Part shown: positions 6,482-7,440 of the stretch, one piece after another
Position numbering within the stretch: the first letter of the stretch is position 1
How the letters are laid out: each line of letters starts with the position of its first letter
NCBI RefSeq assembly: GCF_046541315.1
Contig: NZ_JBKHDN010000143.1
Span: 1 to 7,440 of the forward strand
Direction of reading: 5' to 3'
Origin: Lamprobacter sp046541315
GTDB taxonomy: Bacteria > Pseudomonadota > Gammaproteobacteria > Chromatiales > Chromatiaceae
Length of the DNA stretch: 7,440 nt
Notes under the pieces: generated by a model
What the model saw: only the letters and a program-made list of their open reading frames with translations
Told to the model about the DNA's origin: nothing
Database searches by the model: none
Translations under genes and position numbers: made by a program

Positions 6482-7204
6482 ATGCCGGACGCTGCCAAGA
6501 TGCGAGGTGATACTGAGACGATCGAAAGCCCAGCGCTTGCCTCGACATTGGTCGCCTATCGCTCGGCATTCGAGCACAGCTGGAGCGACGACGATGACCT
6601 CGAGCAGGTGCGCTTCTGCGTGCTCGACTGCGAGACCACCGGGCTCGACCCCAAGCGTCATCGCATCGTCAGCATGGGCGCGGTGGCGGTGACCGAGGGG
6701 CAGATCGATCTCGGCGATCATCTCGAGGTCCTGTTGCGGGTGCGTTTCAACACCGCCGCGACCCTGGTGCATGGCATCACGCGCAGCGAGACCCAATCTG
6801 CGCTGGAGGAGTCGGAGGCGCTTTCGGCCTTGCTGCGCTATCTCGGCGATGGGGTCATCGTCGGCCATCACATCGGCCATGATCTGGCGATGATCGACGC
6901 GGCCTTGGCGCGCTATGGCGACGAGCGCTTGCGCAACCGGCACCTGGATACGGGCCAATTGACGCTGGCGCTGATCGAGGAGGGCGCCTTCGGCCCCGAG
7001 CCCGGTCTCGAGGATCTCTCCTTGGATGGGCTGTGCCGCTTCTTCGGGGTCGTGCCGCACGACCGCCACACGGCGCCTGGCGATGCCTTTCTGACCGCGC
7101 TGATCCTGCTGCGGTTGTTACGCGTGGCGGCGCGTTCCGGACGCGCAACCCTGGCCGAGCTGCTGCGCCCACCGGCGTCCAATGCCTATCGCCATTCGCC
7201 CTGA
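6482..7204 (+). CDS. DEDDh-family 3'-5' exonuclease (DNA polymerase III epsilon-like)
   Basis: A 240-residue stand-alone exonuclease of the RNase T/DnaQ superfamily, expected to remove nucleotides from 3' ends of DNA or RNA with two metal ions. Exo I is VLDCETTGLDP (47-57; Asp49, Glu51), Exo II is VGHHIGHDLAMID (127-139; Asp134), and Exo III is HDRHTAPGDA (193-202; His196, Asp201), so all DEDDh residues are present. About 45 residues precede the fold, including an acidic SDDDDLEQ run (35-42). The ATG at 6482 is preceded by AAGAGAAGA (6468-6476) at good spacing; an in-frame ATG at 6500 is an alternative. It lies 22 bp after the DUF294 gene. Exonucleases of this type recur beside DUF294 proteins in proteobacteria, often near acetate-uptake genes (general knowledge), so a functional pair is likely. 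It is too short and too isolated to be the replicative epsilon subunit with its C-terminal polymerase-binding tail. Confidence 0.93.
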   Translation: MPDAAKMRGDTETIESPALASTLVAYRSAFEHSWSDDDDLEQVRFCVLDCETTGLDPKRHRIVSMGAVAVTEGQIDLGDHLEVLLRVRFNTAATLVHGITRSETQSALEESEALSALLRYLGDGVIVGHHIGHDLAMIDAALARYGDERLRNRHLDTGQLTLALIEEGAFGPEPGLEDLSLDGLCRFFGVVPHDRHTAPGDAFLTALILLRLLRVAARSGRATLAELLRPPASNAYRHSP

Positions 7205-7440
7205 CACGCGGACACGAACATCCCGTGGAACCTCGGCTTCTAGGCCAGTGTCGTCCGGCAATCAGGTTGAGCGGCCATAGGAGCCTGTCCGACTTCGGTT
7301 TCGGAATCGCGCGATGACGGCTGGTGACTTTTTGGAGGTCTCGGTTGGTTCTTGCGCGGAGTTGACTGGCCTGGCCTCAGTCGAGCCGCTCAACCGCGAA
7401 GTCGACCACCTGTCGCTGTTGCTCGCTAAAGGCGATGCCG
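7205..7440. other. Gene-poor tail of the window with an 11-bp inverted repeat
   Basis: After the exonuclease stop I see no complete gene. GGTTGAGCGGC (7265-7275) recurs inverted as GCCGCTCAACC (7385-7395). A small dyad GACTG...CAGTC lies at 7364-7382. The stretch around 7317-7355 is more T/G-rich than the neighbouring genes. A plus-strand frame from ATG 7314 stays open to the edge but has no ribosome site and no recognisable sequence. No clear terminator with a T-run was found behind the exonuclease. Confidence 0.5.
7377..7440 (-). CDS. Possible C-terminal end of a minus-strand gene entering from the right edge
   Basis: Read from the window edge leftwards, the complement encodes GIAFSEQQRQVVDFAVERLD followed by TGA at 7379-7377. 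The residues look like an ordinary amphipathic helix end, but 20 codons are too few to assign a family. The competing plus-strand frame is also open here. If real, this gene converges on the exonuclease. Confidence 0.25.
   Translation of the reverse strand, partial: GIAFSEQQRQVVDFAVERLD

Noticed and set aside
3892..6498. A 868-codon open frame on the minus strand opposite the MarR-type and DUF294 genes
   Set aside because: It mirrors two genes with clear domain motifs, its product is dominated by His, Arg, Gln and Ala without family features, and it has no sensible start. Long antisense frames are expected in DNA this GC-rich.
7033..7317. A 94-codon plus-strand frame overlapping the exonuclease end
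   Set aside because: Most of it overlaps the conserved Exo III region in another frame, and it has no ribosome site and no recognisable domain.

Overview
The window looks like chromosomal DNA of a GC-rich gammaproteobacterium. The best guess is a marine or halophilic purple sulfur bacterium of the Chromatiaceae/Ectothiorhodospiraceae type. This is inferred from three things: strong G/C third-position bias in every gene, a proteobacterial-type long adenylate kinase, and a two-gene glycine-methylation route to glycine betaine, which is typical of halophilic phototrophs. The genus cannot be fixed from sequence alone.

Layout. (1) 17-961 (+) encodes an alpha-E (DUF403) protein, usually the partner of a circularly permuted ATP-grasp protein that would lie upstream of the window. 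(2) A 181-bp spacer with a perfect 12-bp tandem repeat leads to adk, 1143-1808 (+). (3) A 130-bp convergent spacer holds two GC-rich hairpins. (4) 3593 down to 1939 (-) is a two-gene operon. Glycine/sarcosine N-methyltransferase comes first, then sarcosine/dimethylglycine N-methyltransferase, joined by a 4-nt ATGA overlap. Together they would convert glycine to glycine betaine with three SAM. (5) A 322-bp divergent control region (3594-3915) separates this operon from a MarR-family regulator of the EctR/CosR type (3916-4464, +). (6) The same strand continues closely spaced into a cNMP-binding/CBS/DUF294 nucleotidyltransferase-like protein (4510-6459) and a DEDDh 3'-5' exonuclease (6482-7204). 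(7) The last 236 bp hold no convincing complete gene.

How the genes may work together. The most coherent unit is the osmoprotectant module: a divergent MarR regulator, an AT-richer promoter region with dyad symmetries, and a translationally coupled methyltransferase pair. By analogy with EctR/CosR, the regulator probably represses betaine synthesis at low salinity. The DUF294 protein and the exonuclease form a recurrent proteobacterial pair whose joint function is, as far as I know, unsettled. Here they sit directly behind the regulator with little room for an independent promoter. The DUF294 protein also departs from family consensus at several putative functional motifs.
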